Shown here piece after piece: positions 62,750 through 64,000 of a stretch of DNA of 64,000 bases. This stretch comes from Aestuariibaculum suncheonense. GTDB taxonomy: Bacteria; Bacteroidota; Bacteroidia; Flavobacteriales; Flavobacteriaceae. The notes beneath the pieces were generated by a model. The model was not told the DNA's origin and searched no databases. It worked only from the letters and a program-made list of their open reading frames with translations. Position 1 is the stretch's first letter; each line of letters begins with the position of its first letter. The DNA lies in assembly GCF_014596935.1 (NCBI RefSeq), contig NZ_JACVXC010000006.1, positions 124,001-188,000 of the forward strand, given 5' to 3'. The position numbers and the translations under genes are program-made.

Positions 62750-64000
62750 ATGAGCGAAGAAAGTAAACGTAGAGAGGCACTTATATATCACGCAAAACCT
62801 ACTCCAGGTAAAATAAAAGTAGTTCCAACCAAAAAATATGCAACCCAAAGAGATTTATCTCTGGCATATTCTCCAGGAGTTGCAGAACCATGTTTAGAGA
62901 TTGAAAAAGATAAAAACAATGCTTATAAATATACAGCAAAAGGAAATTTGGTTGCTGTAATTTCAAACGGTACAGCGGTTTTAGGATTAGGAAATATTGG
63001 TCCTGAGGCATCTAAACCGGTAATGGAAGGTAAAGGCTTGTTATTTAAAATATTTGCAGATATCGACGTTTTCGATATTGAGGTTGATACCGAAGATGTT
63101 GATAAATTCATTGAAACTGTAAAAAATATAGCACCTACTTTTGGTGGAATTAACCTTGAAGATATTAAAGCTCCTGAGGCTTTCGAAATCGAACGCCGAT
63201 TGAAAGAAGAGTTGGATATTCCGGTAATGCACGACGATCAACATGGTACGGCAATCATTTCGGCAGCAGCTTTAATCAATGCTTTAGAATTAACAGGAAA
63301 GAAAATTGAAGAGGCAAAAATTGTAATAAGTGGTGCCGGGGCAGCAGCGATTTCATGTTCTCGCTTATACCAGGCTTTTGGTGCTAAACGTGAGAATATG
63401 GTGATGCTGGATAGTAAAGGTGTTATTCGTGATGACAGAGAAAACTTGTCTTCAGAAAAAGCCGAGTTCGCAACACATAGAAAAATTGATACATTAGAAG
63501 AAGCGATGGTAGATTCTGATGTGTTTATTGGTTTATCCATGGCGAATGTATTATCTCCAGAAATGTTATTATCTATGGCAAAAGACCCGATTGTATTTGC
63601 TATGGCAAATCCGGATCCGGAGATTAAATATGATTTAGCAGTAAAAACACGTAAAGATGTCATTATGGCTACAGGACGTAGTGATCATCCTAATCAGGTA
63701 AATAACGTTCTTGGCTTCCCATTCATCTTTAGAGGGGCATTAGATGTTCGTGCTACAAAAATTAACGAAGCCATGAAGATGGCAGCTGTTGAGGCTTTAG
63801 CTCGTTTAGCCAAAGAACCAGTGCCAGAACAGGTAAATATAGCTTACGGTGAAACCCGATTAACTTTTGGTAAAGAGTATATCATTCCGAAGCCATTCGA
63901 TCCGCGTTTGATTGTTGAAGTACCACCAGCTGTTGCAAAGGCAGCTATGGAAAGTGGAGTGGCCAAAGAACCAATCACCGATTGGGAAGGATACCAAGAC
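62750..64000 (+). CDS. maeB: NADP-dependent malic enzyme (MaeB type), cut by window end
   Basis: Open from ATG 62750 to the window end, 417 codons. Malic enzyme N-terminus ([17 protein letters not shown]) with catalytic region [16 protein letters not shown] and [25 protein letters not shown], then the NAD(P)-binding domain ([17 protein letters not shown]) and [12 protein letters not shown]. In MaeB proteins a phosphotransacetylase-like domain follows; its start would be just past the window. Converts malate to pyruvate with NADPH production. Confidence 0.95.
   Translation, partial: MSEESKRREALIYHAKPTPGKIKVVPTKKYATQRDLSLAYSPGVAEPCLEIEKDKNNAYKYTAKGNLVAVISNGTAVLGLGNIGPEASKPVMEGKGLLFKIFADIDVFDIEVDTEDVDKFIETVKNIAPTFGGINLEDIKAPEAFEIERRLKEELDIPVMHDDQHGTAIISAAALINALELTGKKIEEAKIVISGAGAAAISCSRLYQAFGAKRENMVMLDSKGVIRDDRENLSSEKAEFATHRKIDTLEEAMVDSDVFIGLSMANVLSPEMLLSMAKDPIVFAMANPDPEIKYDLAVKTRKDVIMATGRSDHPNQVNNVLGFPFIFRGALDVRATKINEAMKMAAVEALARLAKEPVPEQVNIAYGETRLTFGKEYIIPKPFDPRLIVEVPPAVAKAAMESGVAKEPITDWEGYQD

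Overview
The window looks like chromosome of a marine-type member of the Flavobacteriaceae (phylum Bacteroidota). The AT-rich composition, promoters of the Bacteroidota type (TTG, 19-21 bases, TAnnTTTG), lack of Shine-Dalgarno sites, tRNA genes without encoded CCA, the alternative complex III plus cytochrome oxidase cluster, the prolyl-oligopeptidase/LytTR genes and the DUF2723, DUF5686 and SPOR proteins all agree with this. Almost everything is ordinary core genome in short operons separated by clear intrinsic terminators; no insertion sequence, CRISPR array, prophage or integrase was seen.

Layout. 1-3.7 kb: sucA (5' end missing) and sucB of the 2-oxoglutarate dehydrogenase complex. 3.7-5.5 kb: a regulatory island on the minus strand with a retropepsin-like protease, an orphan LuxR-type response regulator, three tandem small-RNA-like units and a 32-residue membrane protein. 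5.6-7.4 kb: tatD and ansA. 7.5-9.8 kb: a lone GH95-type glycoside hydrolase lipoprotein, bracketed by a duplicated ansA 3' end, so probably inserted. 10-12.5 kb: tRNA-Ser and an exbB/membrane protein/exbD/exbD operon. 12.6-20.7 kb: a beta-barrel protein, a membrane protein overlapping rpoN, asnS, an RND exporter and a DUF5686-like barrel. 20.7-25 kb: frr, pyrH, tsf, rpsB, rpsI and rplM, all minus strand. 25.3-30.1 kb: ygiQ-type radical SAM protein and an S9 peptidase. 30.3-35.8 kb: a LytS/LytR-type two-component pair and polA. 36-42.5 kb: cutC, a metallophosphoesterase, a cysteine-less thioredoxin-fold protein, a polysaccharide deacetylase and a DUF2723 membrane protein. 42.7-49 kb: tRNA-Gln, a universal stress protein, rimP-nusA-infB and a SPOR protein. 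49.2-60.5 kb: actABCDEF followed by coxB and coxA. 60.6-64 kb: ruvB, queG and the start of a malic enzyme gene.

How the genes work together. The largest functional block is respiratory: ActA-F oxidises quinol and passes electrons on to the CoxAB oxidase, with proton-motive force then usable by the ExbBD motor. SucAB and malic enzyme supply central carbon flux. The translation genes (rplM, rpsI, rpsB, tsf, pyrH, frr, rimP, nusA, infB, asnS, two tRNAs, queG) form two clusters with structured leaders.

The least expected structure is at 3.89-4.32 kb. There a 29-bp block occurs three times at 150-151 bp intervals. Each time it lies exactly 23 bases upstream of a TAnnTTTA box, 4 bases before a conserved start-like nonamer, and is followed about 30-60 bases later by an intrinsic-terminator-like hairpin, all on the strand of the adjacent response regulator. 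This reads as three tandem small RNA genes possibly controlled by that regulator. It is inference from sequence only.
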